A stretch of DNA of 64,000 nt from Aequorivita viscosa (GTDB taxonomy: Bacteria; Bacteroidota; Bacteroidia; Flavobacteriales; Flavobacteriaceae). Position 1 is the first letter of the stretch. The number at the start of each line of letters is the position of its first letter. The translations under genes were made by a program, and so were the position numbers. This document shows, in pieces, positions 1-9,174 of the stretch. The stretch lies in assembly GCF_900106795.1 (NCBI RefSeq), contig NZ_FNNS01000005.1, positions 118,681 to 182,680 of the forward strand, written 5' to 3'. The notes below the pieces were generated by a model. That model worked only from the letters and a program-made list of their open reading frames with translations, did not search any database and was not told the DNA's origin.

Positions 1-1
1 A

Positions 2-241
2 ATTATGTCTCAGATAACGCTTCCAGGGTCTATATTCTTAGCCTTAATTGCTATATTTCCTGCCTTTGTGGTAAAATTGATGGACGTTCAACAGGGATGG
101 GCATTATTTTACGGTGGTACATCACTACTTATTATGGTAGGTGTTGCTATTGACACAATGCAGCAAGTAAACTCCTATTTGTTAAATCGTCATTATGATG
201 GTTTAATGAAGAGTGGTAAGAATAGAAAAGCTGTAGCATAA
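2..241 (+). CDS. secY: Protein translocase subunit SecY, C-terminal fragment
   Basis: This is the 3' end of a gene whose start lies before the window. The last 80 or so residues contain two hydrophobic segments (around SIFLALIAIFPAFVV and ALFYGGTSLLIMVGVAID) and a basic tail after TMQQVNSYLLNRHYDG, which is how SecY ends. SecY is the central pore subunit of the Sec translocon in the inner membrane. It sits just before infA, the usual order in the spc/alpha ribosomal operon, which supports the call. The ATG at position 5 is internal and not the true start. Confidence 0.93.
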   Translation: MMSQITLPGSIFLALIAIFPAFVVKLMDVQQGWALFYGGTSLLIMVGVAIDTMQQVNSYLLNRHYDGLMKSGKNRKAVA

Positions 242-340
242 ATTAAGCAAAAGTGTTTATTGACTTTAGGTAAGATTTGCTTATATTAAAGTTGATAACA
301 AACGCAAATAGAAATAAACTTTTAAAGTTAAATACTAAAA

Positions 341-556
341 ATGGCTAAACAGAACGCAATTGAACAAGATGGGAGCATCGTTGAAGCACTTTCAAATGCA
401 ATGTTCCGTGTGGAATTGGAAAACGGTCACGTGGTGACTGCGCACATATCTGGTAAGATGCGTATGCACTATATAAAATTGTTGCCGGGCGATAAGGTAA
501 AGCTCGAAATGAGTCCGTACGACTTAACCAAGGCAAGAATTACCTATAGATACTAA
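341..556 (+). CDS. infA: Translation initiation factor IF-1
   Basis: A 71-residue S1-like OB-fold protein, the normal length for IF-1. It begins [20 protein letters not shown] and contains the conserved [20 protein letters not shown] and [21 protein letters not shown] blocks. IF-1 occupies the A site of the 30S subunit during initiation together with IF-2 and IF-3. It lies between secY and rpmJ, as in other bacterial alpha operons. An antisense open frame over the same bases has no recognisable content and was left out. Confidence 0.97.
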   Translation: MAKQNAIEQDGSIVEALSNAMFRVELENGHVVTAHISGKMRMHYIKLLPGDKVKLEMSPYDLTKARITYRY

Positions 557-648
557 CACAACGGACCTTGCGGTTCATTAACAAAAAACAAAAGGGAATT
601 GGAACCTATATTTCTAATCCCTTCTTTTGACAATTAAAAATTAGAGAG

Positions 649-765
649 ATGAAAGTAAGAGCATCCGTAAAAAAGAGAAGTGCCGACTGCAAAATTGTTC
701 GCAGAAAAGGCAGATTATATGTAATTAACAAAAAGAACCCAAAGTTCAAACAAAGACAAGGATAA
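649..765 (+). CDS. rpmJ: 50S ribosomal protein L36 (zinc-ligand-poor form)
   Basis: A 38-residue protein starting [19 protein letters not shown] and ending NPKFKQRQG, followed by TAA three bases before the rpsM start. L36 binds 23S rRNA in the large subunit. The family's zinc ribbon uses three Cys and one His. Here only one Cys (residue 14) is left and the other ligand positions are Ser, Asn and Phe, so this form should not bind zinc. The position between infA and rpsM is the standard one. The gene is very short and easy to miss. Confidence 0.96.
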   Translation: MKVRASVKKRSADCKIVRRKGRLYVINKKNPKFKQRQG

Positions 766-768
766 GTT

Positions 769-1143
769 ATGGCAAGAATCGCAGGTGTAGATATCCCGAA
801 GCACAAAAGGGGTGTAATCGCGTTAACGTATATCTTCGGAATCGGTAGAAGCCGTGCCCAAGATATTCTGAAAAAAGCCGAAGTTGACGAAGACAAAAAA
901 GTAAACGAATGGAATGATGATGAAATCAGTGCCATTCGTGAAGCGGTAGGGTCTTTCAAAATTGAAGGTGAATTACGTAGTGAAGTTCAATTAAGCATCA
1001 AACGCTTAATGGATATTGGTTGTTACAGAGGTATTCGACACAGATCGGGTCTTCCATTGAGAGGACAACGTACAAAGAATAACTCTCGTACTAGAAAAGG
1101 AAGACGTAAAACAGTCGCTAACAAGAAAAAAGTGACTAAATAA
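769..1143 (+). CDS. rpsM: 30S ribosomal protein S13
   Basis: A 124-residue protein beginning [20 protein letters not shown] and containing the hallmark [14 protein letters not shown] and the C-terminal [20 protein letters not shown] block, with a Lys/Arg-rich tail. S13 sits in the head of the small subunit and contacts the tRNA and the large subunit. The start is three bases after the rpmJ stop, which indicates a single transcript. Confidence 0.97.
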   Translation: MARIAGVDIPKHKRGVIALTYIFGIGRSRAQDILKKAEVDEDKKVNEWNDDEISAIREAVGSFKIEGELRSEVQLSIKRLMDIGCYRGIRHRSGLPLRGQRTKNNSRTRKGRRKTVANKKKVTK

Positions 1144-1154
1144 AACCTAAGGTA

Positions 1155-1556
1155 ATGGCAAAGACAAGTCAAAAAACTACAAAATCAGTTAAAAAACGTA
1201 AGGTTAATGTTGAATCAGTTGGCGAAGCACATATTACAGCTTCTTTCAACAACATTATCGTATCGTTGACAAATAAGAACGGAGATGTTATCTCTTGGTC
1301 TTCGGCCGGTAAAATGGGCTTCCGTGGATCTAAGAAAAACACTCCTTATGCAGCTCAATTGGCATCAGAAGAATGTGCTAAAGTTGCTCACGATGCAGGA
1401 TTGCGCAAAGTAAAGGTATATGTTAAAGGTCCAGGTAACGGTAGAGAATCTGCCATTCGATCTATCCACAATTCGGGTATCGAAGTTACCGAAATCATCG
1501 ACGTAACCCCAATGCCGCATAACGGCTGTCGTCCTCCAAAAAGACGAAGAGTTTAA
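1155..1556 (+). CDS. rpsK: 30S ribosomal protein S11
   Basis: A 133-residue protein with the S11 core [36 protein letters not shown] and the ending [17 protein letters not shown]11 is part of the small-subunit platform near the E site. The N-terminal 20 residues are a basic extension rich in Lys and Thr. It follows rpsM by 11 bases. After its stop comes a 158-base gap holding a palindromic repeat before rpsD, which is wider than the other gaps in the operon. Confidence 0.97.
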   Translation: MAKTSQKTTKSVKKRKVNVESVGEAHITASFNNIIVSLTNKNGDVISWSSAGKMGFRGSKKNTPYAAQLASEECAKVAHDAGLRKVKVYVKGPGNGRESAIRSIHNSGIEVTEIIDVTPMPHNGCRPPKRRRV

Positions 1557-1572
1557 CCAAGTACGATTTTTA

Positions 1573-1612
1573 GATGTACGATTTAAGATTGCAAAATCTA
1601 AAATCGTACATC
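1573..1612. repeat. Palindromic intergenic element, TACGATTT family (copy 1)
   Basis: An inverted repeat with 18-base arms that match at 17 positions (1573-1590 against 1595-1612), closed by the four-base loop GCAA. The arms are built from the word TACGATTT and its complement, and the same word recurs on both sides. It lies between rpsK and rpsD, so the mRNA would carry a strong hairpin there. A relative lies at 3344-3391. Confidence 0.8.
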
Positions 1613-1714
1613 GTAAATCAAAAATTTATTAATAAGTATCAACTGAAGATCTATAAAAACTAGAGGATAGCATAAGACCTTAATTTAGTTTCTCTTCAAA
1701 ACCTTAAATTAGAA

Positions 1715-2320
1715 ATGGCAAGATATACTGGTCCAAAAACTAAAATCGCTCGTAAATTCGGCGAAGCAATCTTCGGAGACGACAAATCTTTCGAAAAAAG
1801 AAATTACCCTCCAGGACAACACGGTAACACCCGTCGTCGTGGAAAGAAATCTGAGTACGCAATTCAACTTGCTGAAAAGCAAAAAACAAAATATACTTAC
1901 GGTATTTTAGAGCGTCAGTTCAGAAACATGTTTAAGAAAGCAAACGCTGCTCCTGGAATTACAGGTCAAGTATTGCTTCAAATGTGTGAATCACGCTTAG
2001 ACAACGTGGTGTATAGAATGGGGATTTCTCCAACTCGTTCTGGTGCTAGACAATTGGTTTCACACTGTCATATTACCGTAAATGGTAATAAAGTAAACAT
2101 TCCTTCTTATCAGTTAAAAGCTGGTGACGTTGTGGGTGTAAGAGAAAAATCAAAGTCTCTTGTAGCAATTAACGACTCATTGGCTAATGCCAATCGCGTT
2201 TACGAATGGATTACCTGGAATGGCGAGAAAAAGGAAGGGACTTTTGTTTCTGTTCCTGAGCGTATCCAGATTCCAGAAAACATCAACGAACAATTGATCG
2301 TTGAATTATATTCTAAATAA
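1715..2320 (+). CDS. rpsD: 30S ribosomal protein S4
   Basis: A 201-residue protein beginning [17 protein letters not shown], with the S4 domain from about residue 90 ([27 protein letters not shown]) and the RNA-binding turn [21 protein letters not shown]4 nucleates 30S assembly by binding 16S rRNA and in many bacteria represses the alpha operon. The long gap upstream holds the hairpin at 1573-1612. Confidence 0.97.
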   Translation: MARYTGPKTKIARKFGEAIFGDDKSFEKRNYPPGQHGNTRRRGKKSEYAIQLAEKQKTKYTYGILERQFRNMFKKANAAPGITGQVLLQMCESRLDNVVYRMGISPTRSGARQLVSHCHITVNGNKVNIPSYQLKAGDVVGVREKSKSLVAINDSLANANRVYEWITWNGEKKEGTFVSVPERIQIPENINEQLIVELYSK

Positions 2321-2341
2321 TAAAAACACAGAAAGTCAATT

Positions 2342-3334
2342 ATGGCAATATTTAGTTTTCAGAAGCCTGATAAAGTTATAATGGTAACTTCAACCGATTT
2401 CGAAGGAAAGTTTGAATTCCGTCCTTTGGAACCTGGTTATGGACTTACTATTGGTAACGCATTAAGACGCGTACTGCTTTCCTCATTGGAAGGATTCGCC
2501 ATTACTTCGGTTCGAATCGAAAGTGTGGATCACGAATTTTCTACAATCGCAGGAGTAGTAGAAGATGTTACCGAAATTATATTGAACCTAAAGCAAGTTC
2601 GTTTCAAAAGACAGATTGATGAAGTAGATAACGAAACAGTTACTATTTCTATTTCAGGAAAAGAACAGCTGAAAGCTGGAGATTTCCAGAAATTCATTTC
2701 AGGATTCCAAGTATTGAACCCAGATTTGGTTATCTGTAATATGGACCCTAAAGTGAACCTTAACTTCGAAATTACTATCGAAAAAGGTCGCGGATATGTT
2801 CCTGCTGAAGAAAACAAGAAAGCAAATGCACCTCTTGGAACTATCTTTATGGACTCAATATATACGCCAATCAAAAACGTGAAGTACAGTATTGAGAACT
2901 TCCGTGTTGAACAGAAAACCGATTATGAAAAATTAGTTTTCGAAATTCAATCTGATGGTTCTATTCATCCTAAAGATGCTTTAACTGAAGCAGCGAAAAC
3001 CTTAATTCACCACTTTATGTTGTTCAGCGATGAGCGAATAACTTTAGAAGCTGATGAAATTGCACAAACTGAAACGTATGACGAGGAATCACTTCACATG
3101 CGTCAGTTATTGAAAACAAAATTAGTAGATATGGATCTTTCGGTTCGTGCGCTAAACTGTTTAAAAGCTGCAGAGGTTGATACCTTGGGTGACCTTGTAT
3201 CTTACAACAAAAACGACTTGATGAAATTCAGAAACTTTGGTAAAAAATCACTTACAGAGCTTGAAGAGCTAGTAAGCGTTAAAGGCCTTGACTTCGGGAT
3301 GGATCTTGCAAAGTATAAATTAGATAAAGACTAG
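2342..3334 (+). CDS. rpoA: DNA-directed RNA polymerase subunit alpha
   Basis: A 330-residue protein with the N-terminal dimerisation domain ([20 protein letters not shown] at about 30-50) and a C-terminal DNA-binding domain ([25 protein letters not shown] and [16 protein letters not shown]). It assembles the polymerase core and its C-terminal domain contacts activators and upstream DNA. The position after rpsD and before rplQ is the conserved alpha-operon order. It ends in TAG and is followed by two hairpins before rplQ. Confidence 0.98.
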   Translation: MAIFSFQKPDKVIMVTSTDFEGKFEFRPLEPGYGLTIGNALRRVLLSSLEGFAITSVRIESVDHEFSTIAGVVEDVTEIILNLKQVRFKRQIDEVDNETVTISISGKEQLKAGDFQKFISGFQVLNPDLVICNMDPKVNLNFEITIEKGRGYVPAEENKKANAPLGTIFMDSIYTPIKNVKYSIENFRVEQKTDYEKLVFEIQSDGSIHPKDALTEAAKTLIHHFMLFSDERITLEADEIAQTETYDEESLHMRQLLKTKLVDMDLSVRALNCLKAAEVDTLGDLVSYNKNDLMKFRNFGKKSLTELEELVSVKGLDFGMDLAKYKLDKD

Positions 3335-3343
3335 AGGATTTTA

Positions 3344-3391
3344 GATTTTGGATTTACGATTTTAAATTTCTGAAATCGTAAATCTGAAATC
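3344..3391. repeat. Palindromic intergenic element, TACGATTT family (copy 2)
   Basis: Inverted repeat between rpoA and rplQ. Arms 3344-3362 and 3373-3391 pair at 17 of 19 positions, with the core GATTTACGATTT facing AAATCGTAAATC, and further partial copies of the word follow to about 3405. It shares its vocabulary with the hairpin between rpsK and rpsD at 1573-1612, so one repeat family appears twice inside this operon. Confidence 0.75.
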
Positions 3392-3414
3392 GTAATTCTG
3401 AAATTAATTTAACC

Positions 3415-3461
3415 CATCATATTTTGCTCTCGGCCGCAGCCGATTTGGTAGCAAGATGATG
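3415..3461 (+). promoter_or_regulatory. Stem-loop in the rplQ leader
   Basis: A hairpin separate from the preceding repeat. CATCAT, TTTGCT and CGGC on the left pair with GCCG, AGCAA and ATGATG on the right, ending 14 bases before the rplQ start. It is not followed by a T run, so it does not look like a terminator. Ribosomal protein mRNAs often carry such leaders for autoregulation, but this is an inference from position only. Confidence 0.4.
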
Positions 3462-3475
3462 AAATCAAAAATGTC

Positions 3476-3967
3476 ATGAGACACGGAAAAAAAAACAATC
3501 ACTTAGGAAGAAAAACAGCCCATAGACACTCAATGTTAGCTAATATGGCGAGTTCTTTAATTGAGCATAAAAGAATCAACACCACTGTTGCAAAGGCAAA
3601 AGCCTTAAAGCAATTTGTTGAGCCATTAATAACTAAGTCTAAAGGAGACACTACCCAAAATCGTCGTTTAGTTATGGCTAAACTACGTCAGAAAGATGCC
3701 GTAGTAGAGCTTTTTAGAACAGTAGCGCCAAAAGTTGGTGACCGTCCTGGAGGTTATACTCGTATTATTAAGTTGGGTAATAGACTAGGTGATAACGCTG
3801 ATATGGCTATGATAGAACTTGTAGATTTTAACGAAATTTACAACGCTGGAAAAGCTACCAAGAAGAAATCTACTCGTAGAGGCCGTCGTGGAAGTGGTGC
3901 AGGAAGTGAAGCAGCAAAAGCGGCTCCTGCAGCAAGCACTAAAGAGGCAAATAAAGAAGAAGAATAA
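3476..3967 (+). CDS. rplQ: 50S ribosomal protein L17
   Basis: A 163-residue protein beginning [20 protein letters not shown], with the conserved [27 protein letters not shown] and [24 protein letters not shown] blocks in the first 120 residues. L17 lines the polypeptide exit tunnel. The last 40 or so residues form a low-complexity Lys/Arg/Ala/Glu tail ([20 protein letters not shown]), longer than in E. coli L17. A strong terminator follows, ending the operon. Confidence 0.97.
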   Translation: MRHGKKNNHLGRKTAHRHSMLANMASSLIEHKRINTTVAKAKALKQFVEPLITKSKGDTTQNRRLVMAKLRQKDAVVELFRTVAPKVGDRPGGYTRIIKLGNRLGDNADMAMIELVDFNEIYNAGKATKKKSTRRGRRGSGAGSEAAKAAPAASTKEANKEEE

Positions 3968-3991
3968 ATGAAATTAGTTTCATTATGTTAC

Positions 3992-4026
3992 AAAGGGATA
4001 AGCGTTTTCGTTTATCCCTTTTTTTA
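3992..4026 (+). terminator. Rho-independent terminator after rplQ
   Basis: Arms AAAGGGATAA and TTTATCCCTT around a nine-base loop, followed directly by a run of T. It closes the ribosomal operon and separates it from carA. Confidence 0.85.
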
Positions 4027-4029
4027 TAC

Positions 4030-4037
4030 TATTTTTG
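4030..4037 (+). promoter_or_regulatory. Candidate carA promoter box
   Basis: TATTTTTG fits the Bacteroidota -7 consensus TAnnTTTG and lies just after the rplQ terminator and 104 bases before carA. No TTG is seen at the usual distance upstream, so the call is weak. Confidence 0.3.
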
Positions 4038-4054
4038 CAAATAATTTTGAAATA

Positions 4055-4133
4055 CTGGATGCTTGGTGATGGATGTTTTTAACCTGAAACTTGATACCAG
4101 CCTGTTCGTCAAAAGGCAGGAAATCTGAAACCC
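4055..4133. repeat. Low-complexity intergenic word repeat before carA
   Basis: The spacer contains overlapping near-copies of short words: TGGATGCTTGGTGATGGATG, then CCTGAAACTTGA and CTGAAACCC further on, with the weak inverted pair CCTG / CAGG between. It resembles the other word-like spacers of this window in style but not in sequence. Because of it an open frame extends upstream of the real carA start. Confidence 0.4.
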
Positions 4134-4141
4134 TTCAAATA

Positions 4142-5263
4142 ATGAAATACGAAACACGTAAAAAAGCATTTATCCTATTGGCAGATGGCACCATTTTTTA
4201 TGGAAAAGCTGTTGGCAACAAAGAAGGTTCGGCCTTTGGAGAAGTTTGTTTTAACACCGGAATGACCGGGTACGAAGAGATTTTTACAGATCCTTCATAC
4301 CACGGACAAATTATGGTTGCAACTTCGGCTCACATTGGAAATTATGGAATTAGTCACGAAGAAATTGAATCTGAAGGAATAAAAATTTCTGGTTTAGTAG
4401 TTCGAAATTTCAGCTACCATTATTCTCGCCCTGCAGCAGATGGTTCCTTAGAAGAATTCTTAGATAAGAATAATTTATTAGCTATTAGCGATGTAGATAC
4501 AAGAGCTCTGGTAATTTACATTCGCGAAAACGGAGCTATGAACGCTGTTATTTCTACCGAGGTCGATAACATTCAAGAACTAAAAAAACAATTAGCAGAT
4601 TTCCCTAAAATGGACGGTCTTGAACTGGCTTCCAAAGTGTCGACCACAGAACCCTATTTCTATGGAAATGAAAATGCAAAATATAAAATCTCTGCCCTTG
4701 ATTTGGGTATAAAGAAGAATATACTTCGTCGTCTTGCCGAGCGCGATTGCTACGTTAAGGTTTTTCCTTATAATTCAAGTTTTTCAGACTTAAAATCGTT
4801 TAATCCAGACGGTTATTTTATTTCAAACGGACCTGGAGACCCACAACCTTTAAAAGGGGCGATCGAAGTTGTTAAAACTATTTTAAATAAAGAGTTACCA
4901 ATGTTTGGAATTTGCTTGGGTCACCAAATGTTGGCTTTAGCAAATGGTATTTCTACTTATAAAATGCACAACGGACATCGCGGAATTAACCACCCTGTAA
5001 TGAATTTATTGACCGGAAAAGGTGAAATCACATCTCAAAATCACGGTTTTGCTATCAATAGAGAAGAGGCTGAAGCCAATCCAGATATTGAAATAACACA
5101 TATCCATTTAAATGACAATACTGCGGCGGGTATTCGAATGAAAAACAAACCTGCTTTCTCAGTTCAGTATCACCCTGAAGCTAGTCCAGGACCGCACGAT
5201 GCGTCCTATTTATTCGACCAGTTCATAGATAATATTGAAAAATATAAAACACAAACTGTATAA
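4142..5263 (+). CDS. carA: Carbamoyl-phosphate synthase small chain
   Basis: A 373-residue glutamine amidotransferase subunit that supplies ammonia to CarB for carbamoyl phosphate, used in arginine and pyrimidine synthesis. The N-terminal CarA domain has FLLADG-like and FNTGMTGYEEIFTDPSY blocks. The class I amidotransferase domain has the nucleophile Cys258 in FGICLGHQML and the His344/Glu346 pair in YHPEASPGP. The start at 4142 (MKYETRKKAF) was chosen over a frame 51 bases longer, because the extra codons come from a repeat-like spacer and the family begins at this point. carB is not in the window. Confidence 0.96.
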   Translation: MKYETRKKAFILLADGTIFYGKAVGNKEGSAFGEVCFNTGMTGYEEIFTDPSYHGQIMVATSAHIGNYGISHEEIESEGIKISGLVVRNFSYHYSRPAADGSLEEFLDKNNLLAISDVDTRALVIYIRENGAMNAVISTEVDNIQELKKQLADFPKMDGLELASKVSTTEPYFYGNENAKYKISALDLGIKKNILRRLAERDCYVKVFPYNSSFSDLKSFNPDGYFISNGPGDPQPLKGAIEVVKTILNKELPMFGICLGHQMLALANGISTYKMHNGHRGINHPVMNLLTGKGEITSQNHGFAINREEAEANPDIEITHIHLNDNTAAGIRMKNKPAFSVQYHPEASPGPHDASYLFDQFIDNIEKYKTQTV

Positions 5264-5272
5264 TATTTCTTG

Positions 5273-5306
5273 ACCCCAAAGGTTTTCAAAATCTTTGGGG
5301 TTTTTA
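5273..5306 (+). terminator. Rho-independent terminator after carA
   Basis: ACCCCAAAG and CTTTGGGGT arms around an 11-base loop with a T run, ten bases after the carA stop. eno starts 30 bases later, so eno transcription may depend on partial read-through or on a promoter not seen here. Confidence 0.85.
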
Positions 5307-5317
5307 ACTAACTATAA

Positions 5318-6622
<1,305 letters not shown>

Positions 6623-6798
6623 TTTTTAAGTGAATTTGAAGACCTTATATTTCCTAAGAAATCCCAGGTTTTTAATTAGAATTTACCAACAATAGATTTA
6701 AGTATTTTTTAACCTAAGATACTCCCAAAACGTTAAAATAATCGCTCGTTATTTTGTAATTTAGCGATTCTGAATAATACAAAAACAAATTATAATAT

Positions 6799-8085
6799 AT
6801 GGCTAAGATAGCGACCCTCGAATTGGACGGTAAAAAGTATGAACTCCCTGTTGTGGAAGGTACCGAGAATGAATTAGGTATTGATATAAAGAATTTGCGT
6901 CTTGATACCAAAGGCGTAGTGACTTTAGATCCTGGATATAAAAATACAGGTGCTTGTGAGAGTGCAATTACATTCCTAAATGGCGAAAAGGGCGTGCTTC
7001 GTTATAGAGGATATTCCATCGAAGAATTAGCCGAAAAAGCCAACTTTCTTGAAGTTTGTTATTTATTGATTTTTGGCGAATTGCCAACTACCGACCAAAT
7101 CAAGAAATTTCATAATGACATAAGAGCTCAATCTCAGGTTGATGAGGATGTTAAAAAGATTTTAGATGGGTTTCCAAAGTCTGCACATCCAATGGGAGTT
7201 TTATCTTCCCTTACATCTGCCTTGGTAGCTTTCAATCCTTCGTCGGTCAATGTTGATAGTGAGGAAGATATGTACAAAGCCATTGTGAAAATTCTAGCTA
7301 AGTTTCCAGTTTTGGCCGCTTGGACCTACAGAAAACGTACAGGTTTGCCATTAGATTATGGAGATGATACATTGGGTTATGTAGAGAACTTCCTAAAAAT
7401 GATGTTTAGAAAGCCAAATGGTGAGTACAAAACCAATCAAACGGTATTAAACGCATTAGATAAACTGCTTATTCTACACGCAGATCACGAACAAAACTGT
7501 TCAACATCTACAGTGAGAATTGTTGGTTCTTCGCACGCAGGTCTTTTTATTTCTATCTCTGCTGGTATTGCGGCATTATGGGGTCCACTTCACGGAGGAG
7601 CCAACCAAGCTGTGATTGAAATGCTTGAGGCGATAAAAGCCGACGGTGGCGATACTAAAAAGTTTATGGCAAAAGCTAAGGATAAAGATGATCCTTTCCG
7701 ATTAATGGGCTTTGGCCATAGAGTTTATAAAAACTTTGATCCACGTGCTAAAATAATCAAAAAGGCCGCAGACGACGTTTTAGAAAGCTTAGGAATCGAA
7801 GACGATATCCTTGATATAGCTAAAGCATTAGAAAAAGAAGCATTAGAAGATCCATATTTTGTAGATAGAAAATTGTATCCAAACGTCGATTTTTACTCAG
7901 GAATTATTTATCGTGCATTGGGTATTCCGGTAGAAATGTTTACAGCAATGTTTGCGTTAGGACGGTTACCAGGATGGATTGCCCAGTGGAGGGAAATGCG
8001 ATTGAATAAAGAACCAATAGGGCGTCCACGTCAAATTTATGTTGGAGAGACATTGCGTGAATTTGTACCTGTTGAGAAGAGGTAA
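6799..8085 (+). CDS. gltA: Citrate synthase
   Basis: A 428-residue type II citrate synthase, condensing acetyl-CoA and oxaloacetate at the entry of the TCA cycle. The N-terminal beta domain (ATLELDGKKYELPVVEGTE) is present. Catalytic residues are visible: His227/His230 in HADHEQNCSTSTVR, His307 in MGFGHRVYKNFDPRA and Asp364 in VDFYSGI. A terminator follows its stop. Confidence 0.97.
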   Translation: MAKIATLELDGKKYELPVVEGTENELGIDIKNLRLDTKGVVTLDPGYKNTGACESAITFLNGEKGVLRYRGYSIEELAEKANFLEVCYLLIFGELPTTDQIKKFHNDIRAQSQVDEDVKKILDGFPKSAHPMGVLSSLTSALVAFNPSSVNVDSEEDMYKAIVKILAKFPVLAAWTYRKRTGLPLDYGDDTLGYVENFLKMMFRKPNGEYKTNQTVLNALDKLLILHADHEQNCSTSTVRIVGSSHAGLFISISAGIAALWGPLHGGANQAVIEMLEAIKADGGDTKKFMAKAKDKDDPFRLMGFGHRVYKNFDPRAKIIKKAADDVLESLGIEDDILDIAKALEKEALEDPYFVDRKLYPNVDFYSGIIYRALGIPVEMFTAMFALGRLPGWIAQWREMRLNKEPIGRPRQIYVGETLREFVPVEKR

Positions 8086-8107
8086 TCACTAAATTTTAAT
8101 ATATTTG

Positions 8108-8137
8108 AAAGCACTTCACTCTTGAGGTGCTTTTTTT
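8108..8137 (+). terminator. Rho-independent terminator after gltA
   Basis: AAAGCACTTC pairs with GAGGTGCTTT (one G-T pair) and is followed by seven T. The next gene's promoter box begins at the end of this T run. Confidence 0.8.
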
Positions 8138-8144
8138 ATATTTG
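8137..8144 (+). promoter_or_regulatory. Promoter box TATATTTG four bases before a start codon
   Basis: An exact TAnnTTTG match that ends four bases before the ATG at 8149. A transcript from it would begin at or beside the start codon, predicting a leaderless mRNA. No TTG at canonical spacing is seen. Confidence 0.5.
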
Positions 8145-8148
8145 TACT

Positions 8149-9063
8149 ATGATCAAACTGAATATTAATGACGAAGTTTCAACCCTAAGAGCTGTAGTTC
8201 TTGGTAGGGCAGATAGTAATGGGCCTGTTCCGAAACTAGAGGATGCTTATGATCCAAAATCTGCTGAACACATTAAAGCGGGAACGTATCCAAAAGACGA
8301 AGATATGGTGGCCGAAATGGAAGCTGTAGCCAAAGTATTTGAAAAATATAACATTAAGGTCTATCGTCCGCATTCGATTGAAAATTACAATCAAATTTTT
8401 TCGCGTGATATTGCTTTCGTAATCGAAGACAAGTTAATAATAGCCAATATTCTCGAAGATCGTTCTCAAGAAATTGATGCCATAGCACACGTTATTCAAC
8501 AAATTGATCCGTCCAAAATAATCGAATTCCCGGAAGCCGCCCATATTGAAGGTGGTGACGTAATGCCTTGGGGAGATTACATTTTTGTTGGCACTTATTA
8601 TGGCGATGATTATTCAAACTATATAACCGCGCGAACCAACACAAAGGCGGTTAAACATTTACAAACACTATTCCCGCATAAAAAAGTAAAGTCTTTTAGT
8701 CTTCGAAAGAGTAATACGGTTGCTGATGAAAATGCGCTTCATTTAGATTGCTGCTTTCAACCATTGGGCAAAGGAAAAGCGATAATTCACAAAGAAGGTT
8801 TCTTGATTGAAGAAGAATATGAATGGCTTGTAAACTTCTTCGGAAAAGAGAATTGTTTTCATATTGATAAGCGCGAAATGTATGATATGAATAGTAATAT
8901 TTTTTCTATTTCTGAAGATGTTGTTATTTCAGAAAAAAACTTCACTCGCCTAAATACTTGGCTTCGTGAACAAGGTTTTACAGTAGAAGAAGTGCCTTAT
9001 GCCGAAATAGCAAAACAAGAGGGATTGCTTCGCTGTAGCACGATGCCATTGATACGTGATTAA
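8149..9063 (+). CDS. Guanidino-group-modifying enzyme (amidinotransferase / dimethylargininase family)
   Basis: A 304-residue protein of the pentein fold. Visible family features are the opening LRAVVLGRAD, the FSRDIAFVI block, AHIEGGDVMPWGDYIFVG, the catalytic-His region ALHLDCCFQPLG and a C-terminal Cys296 in LLRCSTMPLIRD. These enzymes act on the guanidine group of arginine derivatives, either hydrolysing it or transferring an amidino group. HLD followed by PLG and RCST near the end recall glycine and inosamine amidinotransferases more than arginine deiminase. The true substrate cannot be read from the sequence. The start 8149 is chosen because the longer frame (from 8122) runs through the gltA terminator. 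Confidence 0.75.
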   Translation: MIKLNINDEVSTLRAVVLGRADSNGPVPKLEDAYDPKSAEHIKAGTYPKDEDMVAEMEAVAKVFEKYNIKVYRPHSIENYNQIFSRDIAFVIEDKLIIANILEDRSQEIDAIAHVIQQIDPSKIIEFPEAAHIEGGDVMPWGDYIFVGTYYGDDYSNYITARTNTKAVKHLQTLFPHKKVKSFSLRKSNTVADENALHLDCCFQPLGKGKAIIHKEGFLIEEEYEWLVNFFGKENCFHIDKREMYDMNSNIFSISEDVVISEKNFTRLNTWLREQGFTVEEVPYAEIAKQEGLLRCSTMPLIRD

Positions 9064-9174
9064 CTTTCTTCATTAGGTTCTTCGAGCGATAATTTTTAAA
9101 TACCACATAAACATACGTTTTGGTCTATGTAACAATTTGAAAATCGCACGGGGTAAAGTTGTATTTCTTTCAAG

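Noticed and set aside
1561..3405. CRISPR array
   Set aside because: The repeated words are palindromic, overlapping and without regular spacers; no cas gene is present.
3471..3479. A two-codon upstream frame (ATGTCATGA) overlapping the rplQ start
   Set aside because: Such a short frame occurs easily by chance and nothing else supports translational coupling.
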